Part shown: positions 32,215 to 42,557 of the stretch, in pieces
Position numbering within the stretch: the first letter of the stretch is position 1
Layout of the letters: each line of letters opens with the position of its first letter
Source: Hippopus hippopus
Lineage: Eukaryota > Mollusca > Bivalvia > Cardiida > Cardiidae
Assembly: GCA_946811185.2 (NCBI GenBank)
Contig: OX328099.1
Coordinates: 20,053,859 to 20,117,858, forward strand
Length of the DNA stretch: 64,000 nt
Reading direction: 5' to 3'
Made by a program: the position numbers and the translations under genes
Notes under the pieces: generated by a model
The model's input: only the letters and a program-made list of their open reading frames with translations
The model's database searches: none
What the model was told of the DNA's origin: nothing

Positions 32215-32584
32215 GGACAAACGTTTTAACATTTCCGGAGAGTTCGTTGTGTTCATCCGGGAATCTTTGCCGCGTTTTGCAAACAGTTCGTCCAGTTCGC
32301 ATCGGCTTTAAGATTCAATACGACTTTTATGCTCCTGCAGTTGACAGCTTTGGTAAATATTTTGGGCAAAGGAGCAAGCGCTTGTAACACGCAATTGTCC
32401 CTTTTTCAACATCGTTTTGCATATTGAAAAATACTGTTTATCTTTTCTACAAATGTTTTTTTTTTCATATAGGTCAACTGAATAGAGTTCTCTTTTTAGA
32501 CAGTACTGAAATACCCTAAAGGGCACTGTATAAAATTCCAACGGTTCTACCCGATGACCCCGAAATCGGATGAACGAATTAGCA
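32215..32584. other. unassigned; weak hairpin near 32350-32420
   Basis: TTTTGGGCAAAGGAGCAAGC ... GTCCCTTTTTCAACATCG hints at an A-type core, too decayed to call. Confidence 0.35.
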
Positions 32585-32790
32585 ATCGCCAAGTTTTCAA
32601 TTTTGTCCAAATTCAAAACATTTGCAGACGACAAATTAAATGCAGCTCATAAACTGGTTTTTATCTTCGAAAGTGTAGAACAAATTTTGGAAAAAGGAGA
32701 AAATTATGGTTACCAGCATTTTCTTCTTTTCCCAAAATGTTTTCAAAGGTCTTTAACTTCACACGGGATCGTTTGCAAAGGGTTTAAAAG
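32585..32790 (+). repeat. MITE family A copy
   Basis: TTGTCCAAATTCAAAACATT, CAGACGACAAATTAAATG, hairpin TTATGGTTACCAGCATTTTC; left end mutated. Confidence 0.82.
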
Positions 32791-33057
32791 AGCCATATAA
32801 GCATCTACATGTATTTTCAGTATAACTGCGGTACACTATAGCCGAAAATGCACTATACAGGTATTCGATGTTTTCTGTCGCACGTGACGCCGTATGATTG
32901 AATGGTTGGTTTACCACTGTAGCTAAAAATCTAATTAATTTGTCAAAAAATTACTGACTTTGAGGTCGCGGTATGGGAACTGCAGTCGCTGTTATGAAAT
33001 GATTAAAAAAAAATCAAGAAAATTTTTAATTTTTGATGTATTAATTTTCGTGATTAT

Positions 33058-33412
33058 ATAAAGGCCCAGTAGAGGCCAAACTATCAAAGCAGGTGCCATA
33101 ATACATTTAAATTTAAATCATACCATTTAAAAGTATGGAAAATATTGTGAAGATAAGAGTCTGTTATTGCGTGTTCGGGCCAGAAACAAGAACTTTTAAA
33201 ATCAGGCAAAAAGTAAACAAAAGACACAGCTACCTGGCAGGTTTTAACCTAGTTTTGAAATTAATTTCTCAGTCAGCGACTAACACTTGGACCGACCATA
33301 CAATGACAGTTTGTCATCCTCACAATTATTTCCATATTTTGAAATGGTATGATAGAAATTTAAATGCATTTTAACACTCGCTTTGTTTACTTTTGGCCTT
33401 TATTGTTACTTT
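33058..33412. repeat. MITE family Q copy
   Basis: AAAGGCCCAGTAGAGGCCAA left, GACTAACACTTGGACCGACC centre, TTTACTTTTGGCCTTTATTG + TTACTTTAA right. Confidence 0.8.
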
Positions 33413-33579
33413 AATAGAACAATATTTTCATTCGCTGTCCTCGTTCTTGTAAAGTTCATTTTTCCTTGTATTATTTTCCTTTATGTATTTCTTTTTTGGT
33501 TTAATACCATATCAGACTTTATATCAGTATATTAAGGCTTTAATCAACATAGGCGAAAGTAGGAGCTTCTGTGAACGAA

Positions 33580-33757
33580 ACAGATCAAGGTCAGACTGCA
33601 CACAACGTGCTGTGGAATGGTCCTTTGACATGCAGAAAATGTACAAAAATGGCAAAAAGCTTTGACCTATGTCAGCCTGCGCGAACTGCGCAGGCTGACA
33701 TGGGTCGATACTTTTTTGCAGATGTGTTGAACTCCCTTTTCAGAGTATGGCTAAAAT
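33580..33757 (-). repeat. chimera of C hairpin and MITE B
   Basis: 33580-33612 is a C-type hairpin (GTCAGACTGCACACAACGTG + CTG). It runs without a gap into B sequence at TGGAATGGTCCTTTGACATG, which keeps the B hairpin and right end. The B left half is missing. Confidence 0.7.
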
Positions 33758-34229
33758 ATAATACGTAAACAAAAATTCCGATATTCATAATAGCCAATAC
33801 CCGTTCTGTGTTGTTGTTCTGTATTTTTTTTATGTAACGTACGTACAAATGACACAATACAATAACGACGTTTAAAATTCGAAAACGTAAAAAACGTAAA
33901 TAACGGCAATACTCACGATTACAAAATTCCGTTAAATACCGGTATATCCTGAATAACCAAATAAGTTTTCTACTGAAGGCTGATTGTTGCTTGTCTCTTT
34001 AATTAAAATTTATTTCCAAAATAACAAAACACAATACACTCTTTGTTTTAAAAGAAACCTTGGCGATGATATATAAAATGCATATGAACCTGTCTCTAAC
34101 AATTATTATAGTGTTCACAACGTTGATATACGACTAAAATACATCACCCCTTGCGCAACTTTTACACTACTCTGATTTGAAATTCTATTGCAGGAAAAAG
34201 AAACACCGACTTTGGTGAATAATTAAATT
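33758..34229. other. unassigned stretch
   Basis: AT-rich with a short repeated AACGTAAA motif near 33880. No family or gene seen. Confidence 0.35.
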
Positions 34230-34335
34230 TTAGATGTAGAGACAAAAAGAAGAAAAGAAAATATTGTGGTTAAAGGAGAAATTGCTCGTTTCGAGCAATT
34301 TCTTCGTTTGTCACGATGTTTTCAAAAGAGTGACA
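34230..34335 (+). repeat. A-like hairpin element, variant A'
   Basis: GGAGAAATTGCTCGTTTCGA + GCAATTTCTTC: perfect 11-bp stem centre with a sequence unlike standard A, flanked by A-type ATTGTGG and GATGTTTTCAAAAG. Confidence 0.65.
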
Positions 34336-34736
34336 TGTAGACTACAGAGGTGTCAAACGGCATGTAAGTTAAAGGTTAACGTTGTGAGAATTCTACTTTT
34401 GAGGCCGAGCGATCAAGTCAAAGTGCGATAAACGCAGAGCGGGGTGTACTAATAAGTTTACATTGATATTGCAAAATGAGGCGGAGTTAAATCTCCAAAT
34501 GTACTATAAATCTAACTTGATAAACCCTTCATTAACACTTTATATTATTGCTTGTTTTTTGGACATACAGCTGTAAAACCTAGAACCACGATGAGATGAT
34601 TTAAACATTATTGTGCTGAGTTTTTTAAATTATCTCGTCACGGTACGTGATTTTAAACTTGTTATCCCAAAGACAAACAATAATAGGAACTGATAATGAA
34701 CCGTTTATCAAGTGAGAGTAATAACTATCCTGTGTT
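34336..34736. other. unassigned stretch
   Basis: No recognised repeat or coding signal. Confidence 0.35.
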
Positions 34737-34936
34737 TCAACAACTTTGAGGAAAAAATGTTATTGAAAATATTGTTGGAAAATTGGAAAATGCTGGTCTC
34801 AAGCGTTTAATTTTATTCCCGCATTTTTTTTTTTTACCCTTTTGAAGATGTATTCTATGATTTAAACATTTAATTATTTTGTCGTCTGCAAATGCTCTCG
34901 ATTTGGACGCGTTCAAAATTTTGTCGCCAGACAAGA
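34737..34936 (-). repeat. MITE family A copy
   Basis: Hairpin right arm replaced by T-rich sequence; GTCGTCTGCAAATGCTCTCG and TTTTGTCGCCAGACAAG remain. Confidence 0.75.
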
Positions 34937-34937
34937 A

Positions 34938-35105
34938 AATTTAGATGACAAAATGAAAGGTTTACATCTTGAAGAGGAGAAAATATTGTTGGAAAAGGAG
35001 AAAATGCTCGTTATCAGCATTTTCTCTTTTTCCTACAATGTTTTCAAAAACCCCCTTTTTCCCCTCAAAACGTCGTTAAAATACGGCATTGGGTCATGTA
35101 AAGGG
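34938..35105 (+). repeat. MITE family A copy, left arm deleted
   Basis: Hairpin GGAGAAAATGCTCGTTATCA + GCATTTTCTC; AACGTCGTTAAAATACGGCA; TGTAAAGGGTTG end. Confidence 0.8.
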
Positions 35106-35138
35106 TTGACGCTGTACATATACAGTGTTATAATGACC

Positions 35139-35332
35139 ATGAGGATGAGGACTGTTGAAAACAGAGTCGGAAAAAAATAAAGGAAAATCTAGGTAACACT
35201 CGTTTTCTTCTGTTCTAACAACGATTTCTACCCTTATAAAGAGGCCATCTTTCATTTAAGTAATATTTGATTTGTCGTTGGAAAAAATACTACCAATTTC
35301 GATCAGTCCAAAGTGTTGTCGTCTTGTCAAGA
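35139..35332 (-). repeat. MITE family A copy, diverged
   Basis: Decayed hairpin (ATCTAGGTAACACTCGTTTT) and TTGATTTGTCGTTGGAAAA. It runs directly into a T terminus. Confidence 0.65.
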
Positions 35333-35427
35333 CACTCGTCACAACTCGGCCGATTCCGTACCTACATCTGACTTAATCACCGGATCACCCGAGGTTTGCC
35401 GAATGGTTGTCAAGAGTGACGTCTCTA
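35333..35427 (+). repeat. T element terminal fragment
   Basis: ACACTCGTCACAACTCGGCC to GGATCACCCGAGGTTTGCCG, ending GTCAAGAGTGACG; probably a short T derivative between two A copies. Confidence 0.7.
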
Positions 35428-35615
35428 ACAGACAACACAATTTTACTTGTCCATACTGAAAATATTGTGCAGATGACAAATTAGATGTCGCACAAATTAC
35501 AGGGTATGCATCTGAAAGAGTTGAAAATGTGGGAAAAGGAGAACAGGCTGATGACCAGCATGTTCTACTTTTCAAACGATGTTTTTATCAAAAGGCCTTC
35601 TTCCTCCAAATAAGT
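35428..35615 (+). repeat. MITE family A copy
   Basis: Hairpin GGAGAACAGGCTGATGACCA + GCATGTTCTAC; GAAAATATTGTGCAGATGAC left arm; right end lost. Confidence 0.75.
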
Positions 35616-35629
35616 TTTTTTTGAAGACA

Positions 35630-35750
35630 TATTGACTGAAAACAAGAAAAAATCTGGCAAGCAGCATATTTTCCTTTTCCGACAATGTTTTCTATCCTTG
35701 AAAGAATAATCCTCTTATTTGAGTGATATCAGTTCTTTTTCTATTTTTCT
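35630..35750 (-). repeat. MITE family A fragment
   Basis: CTGGCAAGCAGCATATTTTC, CCGACAATGTTTTCTATCC; no termini. Confidence 0.55.
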
Positions 35751-35761
35751 TTTAAATCTGA

Positions 35762-35982
35762 CCCTTTACCACACAATCCCGAAGTTTCACTACCTTGAGG
35801 ATGAAGGCTTTTGAAAATATTGTGTGAAAAAGGATAAACTGCTAGTAGTCAGCTTTTTATTCTTTTTCTACAATAATTTCTACTCTTTAGAGGCAAATTT
35901 TACCAACTAACCCATGTCTAATTTGTCGTCTGCAAACTCTTTCAACTTGGACAAGTCTATCATTTTGTCGTTTGGAAAAGAG
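35762..35982 (-). repeat. MITE family A copy
   Basis: CCCTTTACCACACAATCCCG start; weak hairpin (CTGCTAGTAGTCAGC); TCGTTTGGAAAAGAG end at the shared TTAA 35983-35986. Confidence 0.88.
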
Positions 35983-35986
35983 TTAA

Positions 35987-36180
35987 TCTTTAGCCTGCTA
36001 AGTGCGACACAAAGACCTTTTGCGGACAGTGTAGATCAAGAACAGAACGTGCAGTCTGATCTTGAATCTACACAGTCCGATAAGGAGATGTTTTACCCCA
36101 AAATATAAATTTGAAATAGCAACATTCTGGTTTTCACTGTTGGTTTGAAAGTTTCATTTATTGTATCTGGCAGTATAAGG
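35987..36180 (+). repeat. MITE family C copy abutting A
   Basis: TCTTTAGCCTGCTAAGTGCG directly after the TTAA; hairpin left arm reduced (ATCAAGAACAGAACGTGCAG); TTGGTTTGAAAGTTTCATTT. Confidence 0.85.
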
Positions 36181-36189
36181 TTTACATTG

Positions 36190-36502
36190 TATGATTGATT
36201 GGTTGTATGGTGTTTGATGCCGTTTTCAACATTATTTCAGTTATATCGCGGCGGCCAGTGCCCCTATCCGTGCTTTCCTGGAGTCTATTTTACCAGTACT
36301 CCGCACAATTTTCTTTCCAAGCCACTAGCTGCTTTCTCACATAACCATCGTCGAAACAATGGTCAGCGGTGGGAGAGGAATGAATCCTGTTGCAATGACT
36401 ATCATCAATCCTCGGAAAGAAATTGGCCGAGCCAGGGATCGAACCCTGGACCCCGTGTTCTCAAGTCCTGCACGCTACCGACTGAGCTACCGGGGCTCGG
36501 CA
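36190..36502 (-). repeat. SINE S1 copy
   Basis: Full length on minus, from CGAGCCCCGGTAGCTCAGTC to the ATACAACCAATCAATC tail. Confidence 0.9.
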
Positions 36503-36542
36503 TAAGAGTTACAACGCTTTGTAGTCTAGGTACAGGGTTTTC

Positions 36543-36755
36543 CCTTACCCTGCTGACTATATTCAATTAAACTTTCAAACCGATAGTAAAAACACGAATA
36601 ATGTTATTTTAAACTTATTTTTTGAAAAAAAAAAAAACAACCTCCTTATCGGACAGTGTAGATCCAAGATCAGACTGCACGTTCTGTGCAGTCTGATCTT
36701 GATCAAAACTGTCCACAAAAGGTCAGTGAGTCGCGCTTACCAGCCTAAGGGTAAA
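36543..36755 (-). repeat. MITE family C copy
   Basis: CCCTTACCCTGCTGACTATA, A-run, perfect hairpin CAGACTGCACGTTCTGTGCA + GTCTG, GCCTAAGGG end. Confidence 0.88.
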
Positions 36756-36913
36756 CGCGGTTTTACATTGATACTATGCAGGCAGGAGGACCTATGCTAT
36801 TTTTCACGTGATAACGCTTAAAATAAAGATAGATTTATTTTATCTCATTTCCATAAAACGGCTATTTTGAGACCTGCTGAAAACCGAAACAAAAACAAAA
36901 TGACACATGGAAG

Positions 36914-36990
36914 ATTGATTGATTGATTGATTGGTTGGTTGATTGATTGATTGATTGATTGATCGATTGATTGATTGACTGATTGTTTGA
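36914..36990. repeat. (GATT)n microsatellite
   Basis: GATTGATTGATTGGTTGGTT and further units. It is the tail of the adjacent SINE S1, expanded to ~75 bp. Confidence 0.92.
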
Positions 36991-37292
36991 CTGCTTGTTT
37001 GACGTTTAACGCCGTTTTCAACACTATTTCAGTTATTTCGCGGCGGCCATTGCACCCATCCATGCTTTCTGAAGTTTCTTTACCAGTGCTCCGCACAATA
37101 TTCTTTCCAAGCCACTGGCTGCTTCTCCACATAACCATCATTGAAACAATGGTCAGCAGTGAGAGAGGACTGAATCCTGTTGCAATGACTATCATTAATC
37201 CTAGGAAAGAAACTGGCCGAGTCGGGGATCGAACCAACGACCTCCTATTCCTAAGTCCTGTACGCTACTGATTGAGCTACCAGTGCTCGGTT
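36990..37292 (-). repeat. SINE S1 copy
   Basis: Head on minus GAGCACTGGTAGCTCAATCA, GTTGGTTCGATCCCCGAC, body and tail complete. Confidence 0.9.
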
Positions 37293-37302
37293 CGGCTCTC
37301 CC

Positions 37303-37370
37303 TTTTGGAAAACATTGTAGGAAAAGTAGAAAATAATTATTGCGTATAGTAAGTAATTGCTCTCCATTTT
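37303..37370. repeat. MITE family A fragment
   Basis: TTTTGGAAAACATTGTAGGA + AAAGTAGAAAAT, then decays. Confidence 0.4.
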
Positions 37371-37372
37371 GT

Positions 37373-37722
37373 CATATTTTTAAAGATGCATCTATACTCG
37401 TTTTCATCCAGTTTTGTAACCAATTATATCTTTATTTTATGAAATTATAATCATTCTTGTACCATCGTGCCAAATATTGTCCCTTACAGTTGCAAGGTTG
37501 AACAGATTACGACGGATAGAAAATGCATTTCATTCTATTGCGACTAGCCATAGACATAATCACAGTTTCCGGTTAAATAGAATACAAATCACTGGCGTCT
37601 CTTTATCCCATACACCTTATATTGATTTTTTATCTACGTTTACACGGCTATCTAGATTCTACACATTGCAAAGTTGTGACAGCGTTTGTTTACTCTCTGG
37701 CTGTAGGGTGCATCTTTAAAAA
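37373..37722 (+). repeat. MITE family R copy
   Basis: TTAAAGATGCATCTATACTC left and GGGTGCATCTTTAA right; internal CGGATAGAAAATGCATTTCA and ACGTTTACACGGCTATCTAG. TTAA at both borders. Confidence 0.8.
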
Positions 37723-37779
37723 AAAAATTATATTTACAGCAGGCTCACTCAATGTAATCGTTATGCGAAACTGGGTTAA

Positions 37780-37992
37780 CCCTTTACCAAACGATTCCCT
37801 TGTTTAACAACCTCAAGAAAGAAAGCTTTCGAAAACAGGAGAAATGCTGGTGCCTAGCATTTTCTCCTTTTTCCACAATGTTTTCTATCCTTTAAAACAT
37901 AGATTTCACCATTTGTGACCGACCCAAATTGTCGTCTGCAAGTTTTTGAAAGAATTTGGACATGTCTAACTTTTTAATCGTTTGTTAAAGAG
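37780..37992 (-). repeat. MITE family A copy
   Basis: TTAA at 37776-37779; the left hairpin arm lost GTGGGAAAA (AAAACAGGAGAAATGCTGG); centre GGTGCCTAGC. Confidence 0.85.
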
Positions 37993-38060
37993 TTTAGGCG
38001 ACTTGATACCACTTGATCTATTCATTTCCTGGATGATAACTCATATCGAAAAAGACTAAA

Positions 38061-38289
38061 CCCCTTACCACATAATCCCACTTTTTTAACTACCAGAAGA
38101 AAAGAGGCATTTAAAACCGTTGTCGAAAAAGGAGAAAATGTTGGTGACCAGCAGACCCAGAATTTACAATGATTTACAATGATTCCTACCTTTCCCAAGA
38201 CAAATCTGAGAATCTGGGCCATAATAATTTTGTTATCTGCAAATGCTGCCGATTTGGACAAGTCCTGAGTCTTGTTGTCTGGTAAAGGG
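38061..38289 (-). repeat. MITE family A copy
   Basis: Hairpin right arm replaced by duplicated ATTTACAATG; ends CCCCTTACCACATAATCCCA and TCTGGTAAAGGG, TTAA at 38290-38293. Confidence 0.85.
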
Positions 38290-38327
38290 TTAATCCATTA
38301 TAACGCTATGCACATGTCTTGTTGGGG

Positions 38328-38540
38328 ATGTTGGGGACCTACGTCGCTCAGTGGCGGTGTAGCACTTAGTACATTAGAGGTCCTGGGTTCGGTCACCACT
38401 CAAAGCACTGGGATTACTTGCGGGAGTGTCCTTGGACAGGTCATCTCAGATACTTAGCCTGGCACTGGCAAATCAAGGACATACATGAAAAGGTGACCTT
38501 TCGCCGTGATATGACTGAAATAATGCTGAAAGTGGCACAG
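38328..38540 (+). repeat. SINE S3 copy
   Basis: tRNA-like head CCTACGTCGCTCAGTGGCGG with GGTCCTGGGTTCGGTCACC, then AGTGTCCTTGGACAGGTC and tail GATATGACTGAAATAATGCT. Confidence 0.8.
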
Positions 38541-38783
38541 AAATCCATGAAAATCAGTAAACTTGTCATGTGGTTTTTGCAATGTAAGTTAATTTCAAAT
38601 CGTAATCTAACTGACATTTGATCAAATGACAACCTCACAAGCCATTTATAAATTCTAGCCTGAAATTTAAAAATATCCTAAGATACTACGTATCACTTTT
38701 AGGAAATACCAAAGGAGGAAAAGAAGGCTTCAACTTCTATTTCTATTGCCAAAGGACACTCTTACGTGACCAGAGACCGTATT

Positions 38784-38980
38784 CACCAACCATTCTTACG
38801 AAAGTTCTTAGTCATATACTCTAGAATTGTCTAAATTTGAAAGTAACACAACTTCTGATTGGCTAAACCGTTTGGTTTAGCCAATCAGGAAGTGTGTTAC
38901 TTTCAAATTTACAGAACCTTAAAGAAAGAGACTAAGAACCTTTTTTTTTTTTTAGAATGGTTGGTGAATACGGACCCAGC
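38784..38980. repeat. MITE family P copy
   Basis: GACCGTATTCACCAACCATT / AATGGTTGGTGAATACGGAC inverse ends; centre GATTGGCTAAACCGTTTGGT + TTAGCCAATC, a near-perfect palindrome. Confidence 0.88.
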
Positions 38981-39086
38981 AGGGTTTCCTGGTTGCGAGT
39001 CCAATGCAGAAATGCAGAGCATCTAGCTCTCAGAGATTTATTGCTTCAGTGTAATTCAAAACTCAAACCTTAAAACTTGGTTTTAA

Positions 39087-39291
39087 CCCTTTACCAAACA
39101 ATCCCCAGTTCTAACGACATTGACAAAAAAAGCTTTGAAAACATTGTTAGAAAAGAAGAAAATGGTGGTAACCAGCATTTTCTCATTTTCCCACAATGTT
39201 GTCTACTTTTCCAAGGAACAGATATATCATGTGAGCCACTTTAATTTGTCGTCTGCAAATACTTCCAAGAAGTCGTCTGGCTGGTGAAGGG
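39087..39291 (-). repeat. MITE family A copy, full length
   Basis: TTAA at 39083-39086 and 39292-39295; CCCTTTACCAAACAATCCCC start; one stem mismatch (AAATGGTGG). Confidence 0.9.
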
Positions 39292-39361
39292 TTAATTTAC
39301 ATCAGACAAGACAGGAGACAAAATAGCCTGGCCGGAAATAAGCTTTAATTTTCAAATTTTA

Positions 39362-39395
39362 CGAGAAAAAAAAAAAAAAAAAGAGAGAGAGAGAC
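39362..39395. repeat. A-run and short (GA)n
   Basis: AAAAAAAAAAAAAAAAGAGAGAGAGAGA in two low-complexity pieces. Confidence 0.7.
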
Positions 39396-39499
39396 CGAAT
39401 GTGTCCGTACTGCATGCATAATACAAAACTTTGTCACAATAATATTTAAAATTCAAATATGATATTACACCTTCGCACTACCTTGGGAGATGTATTAAG

Positions 39500-39595
39500 T
39501 AGCATTTTGAACAGCGTAAATGAAGATCACATTGCAGAGAACGTGCAGTATGATCTTTGATCTGCACCATGCGCAACCTAAACAAGAGCACCGTA
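39500..39595 (+). repeat. MITE family C remnant
   Basis: GAAGATCACATTGCAGAGAA + CGTGCAGTATGATCTTTGAT: a mutated hairpin without termini. Confidence 0.55.
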
Positions 39596-39759
39596 TGCAG
39601 GTACCAAAGTGCAAGTGCTGAGATTTTCAGTGAAAATTCTGAGTCGAAAAAGGTGTCTAACTGTGCAAAAAAAAAAAATGATGGTTACTTGCCCCTGTTG
39701 TATTAGTCCTCCTTTTGATGGTTCACAGCTTGCCAAGTTGGAAGTAAATATCTTCAGTA

Positions 39760-40890
39760 TTAAAGATGCACCCTTACAGCCAGAGAGTAAACAAACGGTG
39801 TTAAAACTTTACAATGTGTAGAATCTAGATAGCCGTGAAAACGTAGATAAATCAAAGTACTGAAAGTACTGACAGACTAGCGAATTTGACATTATCTCCC
39901 GCTAGATGGCATTCTACAAATACACATCTATCTAATTTGGGCATTCTGGGTACAGAACCAGACTACTTTTCAAATCAATCGTTACTTTGAATTTCAAAAT
40001 GAAATAAACGTTTACTCAATAAAATGCTACCTGGTGCGATTCATTCAGCTATGATCGGCTAGCACGTAACCTATGCATCGGCCATTTATTAAAACAGCCC
40101 CTACATGCTTGGGTAATTTAGGCTAATAGCGTCGGTATAAGCCCTATTTTTCCCAGGTATACGGGGATGGGTGATGCGTCATAGCAGACAGGTCAAATCT
40201 TCGAAGAATATGACATGCGCAGACAACGGCGAATTTGAAATAAATGGTTATGGTAAATATAAAACTTGGTTGGTTTATACAAGATTGAAGAAAAATTGTC
40301 AAATTCGGTTATTGAGTCCGTTCCAGTTCCATCGGTTCATTCCGGTTATTAAGTCCAATCCGGTCTAATCAAGATCTAGTTCAATCCATTGACTTTACCC
40401 ATTGACTTTACCTTATCAATGACATCCTGTACAGTCTATTACTTTGTAAGTAGACATGTTCAAATCGGGATGGTAGAGGGTCTGTGCTTTCTGTCAAAAT
40501 TGTCATATATATGATAGAATTAAGATTCCTAACAGTAAAGAGTTATTTTTCTGTGAGGCAGTATTTGGCAACTGTGGGGTTTTTTGTTTACATTGAGTCT
40601 GGCTCAATCTGGATGCCTATAGACTAGCTTCGCTAGTCTAAAAGTCGATATAAGGTGTATGGGATAAAGAGACGCCAGGGATTTGTCTTCGATTTAAACC
40701 GGAAACTGTGGTTGTTATGTCTATGGCTAGCCGCAATAGAATGAAATGCATTTTCTATCCGTCGTAATCTGTGCAACCTTGCAACCGTCAGGGGTAACAT
40801 TTGGCACGAAGGTACAAGAATGATTATAATTTCATAAAATAAAGATAAAATTGGTTACAAAACTGGATGAAAACAAGTAAAGATGCATTT
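39760..40890 (-). repeat. MITE family R copy split by W
   Basis: Left part 39760-39857 (TTAAAGATGCACCCTTACAG, ATCTAGATAGCCGTGAAAAC) and right part 40649-40890 (CGATATAAGGTGTATGGGAT, AGTAAAGATGCATTT). Confidence 0.78.
39858..40648 (+). repeat. W element nested in R
   Basis: Inverted ends AGACTAGCGAA (39873) and TTCGCTAGTCT (~40640). Shares 39880-40250 with 3025-3615 in inverse orientation. ~790 bp, no convincing ORF. Confidence 0.6.
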
Positions 40891-40924
40891 GTAACAGAGA
40901 TATTACAAAATGTCAAAGTTTTTG

Positions 40925-41020
40925 CATGACGACGATGCAGATGATGACAACCCGGACGACGACGCCAGGGCTACAACAAGAACTCCTCGTTTTCTTCGAA
41001 AATAGCTGAGCTAATAAGGA
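40925..41020 (+). repeat. GAC-rich dispersed repeat
   Basis: GACGACGATGCAGATGATGA, CGGACGACGACGCCAGGGCT and CTTCGAAAATAGCTGAGCTAA. I recall this string type as common in mollusc genomes. Single copy here. Confidence 0.4.
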
Positions 41021-41347
41021 AGTAAACTGGTCCCCGTTGTACATTATACAGATATATACAACCCTGTACACTTGCAATATCAAGAGGGGTAACCAATCTG
41101 ATAACGAAGGGTATCAGAGGACGATCGGTAATAAGCTATACATGAAGGTACAAAAACGTGTGCTATTACTTGTTTGTTCCTTTAAAGGAGCTTATTTAGT
41201 TATTTATGCCGAAATCAAAATTTCTTGCAAAATATCGAAATACAACCACATGTAGATACATTTTTCTTTGCAGCAGTAAAATAGTTTTTTTTTTAATCTT
41301 TGGCTATCTTCTTTGGCGATGTGGTTCGAGCTGTCGCCTTACTTAAC

Positions 41348-41548
41348 CCTTATCCTGCTAAATAACTACCATGAAACCTTCAAATCGATAGTAAAAACCA
41401 AAATGGTGCTATTTTAATGTTATTTTTTGGGAAAAAAATATATCCATATCAGACAGTGTAGATCCAAGATCAGACTGCGCATTGTGTGCAGTCTGATCTT
41501 GATCTACACCTTCCGCAAAAGGTCAGTGAGTCGCGATTAGTAGTAGGG
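41348..41548 (-). repeat. MITE family C copy, full length
   Basis: TTAA at 41344-41347 and 41549-41552; CCCTTATCCTGCTAAATAAC; perfect hairpin with CGCATTGTG centre. Confidence 0.9.
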
Positions 41549-41639
41549 TTAAGGCAGTAATGCATTTTATTTTAAGTACAGTAAGATTATAAAAATTGTA
41601 AAGCTCCCTTTAAATGGCGTTTTGCACCAGTTTCAGCCG

Positions 41640-41815
41640 TATTTCACGTTTATTAGAGCGATATTCCGCTTAGATATTTCAGCAGTGCTCATTTGGGGCT
41701 ATGCGTTGCCGAAGGACATTCCCTCGTGACCTGTGTCACTATGGGTATCGAACTAGGAGTTCTATATCGCAAACCCTAGGTCATAACATCTGAGTCATCA
41801 AGGTCCCATTTTTAA
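41640..41815 (-). repeat. S5-type SINE copy, decayed
   Basis: ATTTCACG...GATATTCCGCTTAG, GCCGAAGGACATTCCCTCGT, GGGTATCGAACTAGG (B-box in reverse) and GGGACCTTGATGACTCAGAT head on minus. Confidence 0.5.
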
Positions 41816-41824
41816 TCTTCTTAA

Positions 41825-42055
41825 CTCTAAGGCTGTTCAGCGCAACTCAGAGCGCTTTTGTTGAAATTGTAGATCAGGGTTTTTCCTGAACCCCTTTTTC
41901 TTTGAATTTGAACCCCTAAATTTTCTTAATGTCTCCCAAAATTATATTGTTTGCCCTCTAAGATTCATGTGAGGGGGTTCAAATGCTACCCCCCCCCCCA
42001 TACGACAAAGTCCATGGAAAACCAATGTAGATCAAAATCAGACTGCACAAGATCG
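41825..42055 (+). repeat. MITE family C copy, broken twice
   Basis: CTCTAAGGCTGTTCAGCGCA start to 41876, resumes at 42026 with TGTAGATCAAAATCAGACTG + CAC. Cut in mid-hairpin at ~42054 by a SINE tail. Confidence 0.6.
41877..42025. mobile_element. small hAT-like insertion in C
   Basis: ~150 bp flanked by a 9-bp direct repeat TGTAGATCA (41868-41876, 42026-42034). Imperfect inverted ends GGGTTTTTCC and GGAAAACC, and a C-run. The length fits a miniature hAT copy, but the superfamily is uncertain. Confidence 0.45.
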
Positions 42056-42137
42056 ATTGACTGAATGGTGTTTTTTTGCAGTTTTCAACATTATTTCAGT
42101 CATGTCATGGCGACAGGTCATATATTCATGTACGTAC
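42056..42137 (-). repeat. SINE S1 tail fragment
   Basis: GATTGACTGAATGGTGTTTT, AACATTATTTCAGTCATGTC; runs into an A fragment at 42138. Confidence 0.6.
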
Positions 42138-42206
42138 GTAACCAGCATTTTATCCTTTTTCAACAGTTTTCAAAAGCGTTATTATTTCTGGGTCGTTAAA
42201 ACGATG
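42138..42206 (+). repeat. MITE family A right-half fragment
   Basis: TAACCAGCATTTTATCCTTT, TTTTCAAAAGCG, GGGTCGTTAAAACG. Confidence 0.6.
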
Positions 42207-42325
42207 GACGGTTTATAAAGAAGGGAACATACCAGGTAGCTGCAACCCAAAGCCGCAAAGAAGTTTCCTGCGGACTGACGACACACGTTGGCAATCTTCT
42301 TTGCTTTATCTCCTTTTAGACTTAA

Positions 42326-42547
42326 CACTTTACCAAACGACAAAAATGCAGATTTGTCCAAATCGAAAGCGTTTGCAGACGACAATTTAAATGTGACTCA
42401 AATGACTGAACTTGCCTTTGATAGGGAACAAAACATTCTTGGAAAAGGAGAAAATGCTGGTTACCAGCACTTTCTCTTTTTCCCACAATGTTTTCAAAAG
42501 GCTTTTTTCCTCAGGGTCTATAAAGCTCGGGATTATGTAGTAAAATG
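42326..42547 (+). repeat. MITE family A copy, full length
   Basis: TTAA at 42322-42325 and 42548-42551; CACTTTACCAAACGAC; hairpin with one mismatch (CAGCACTTTC). Confidence 0.9.
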
Positions 42548-42557
42548 TTAAAAATTA

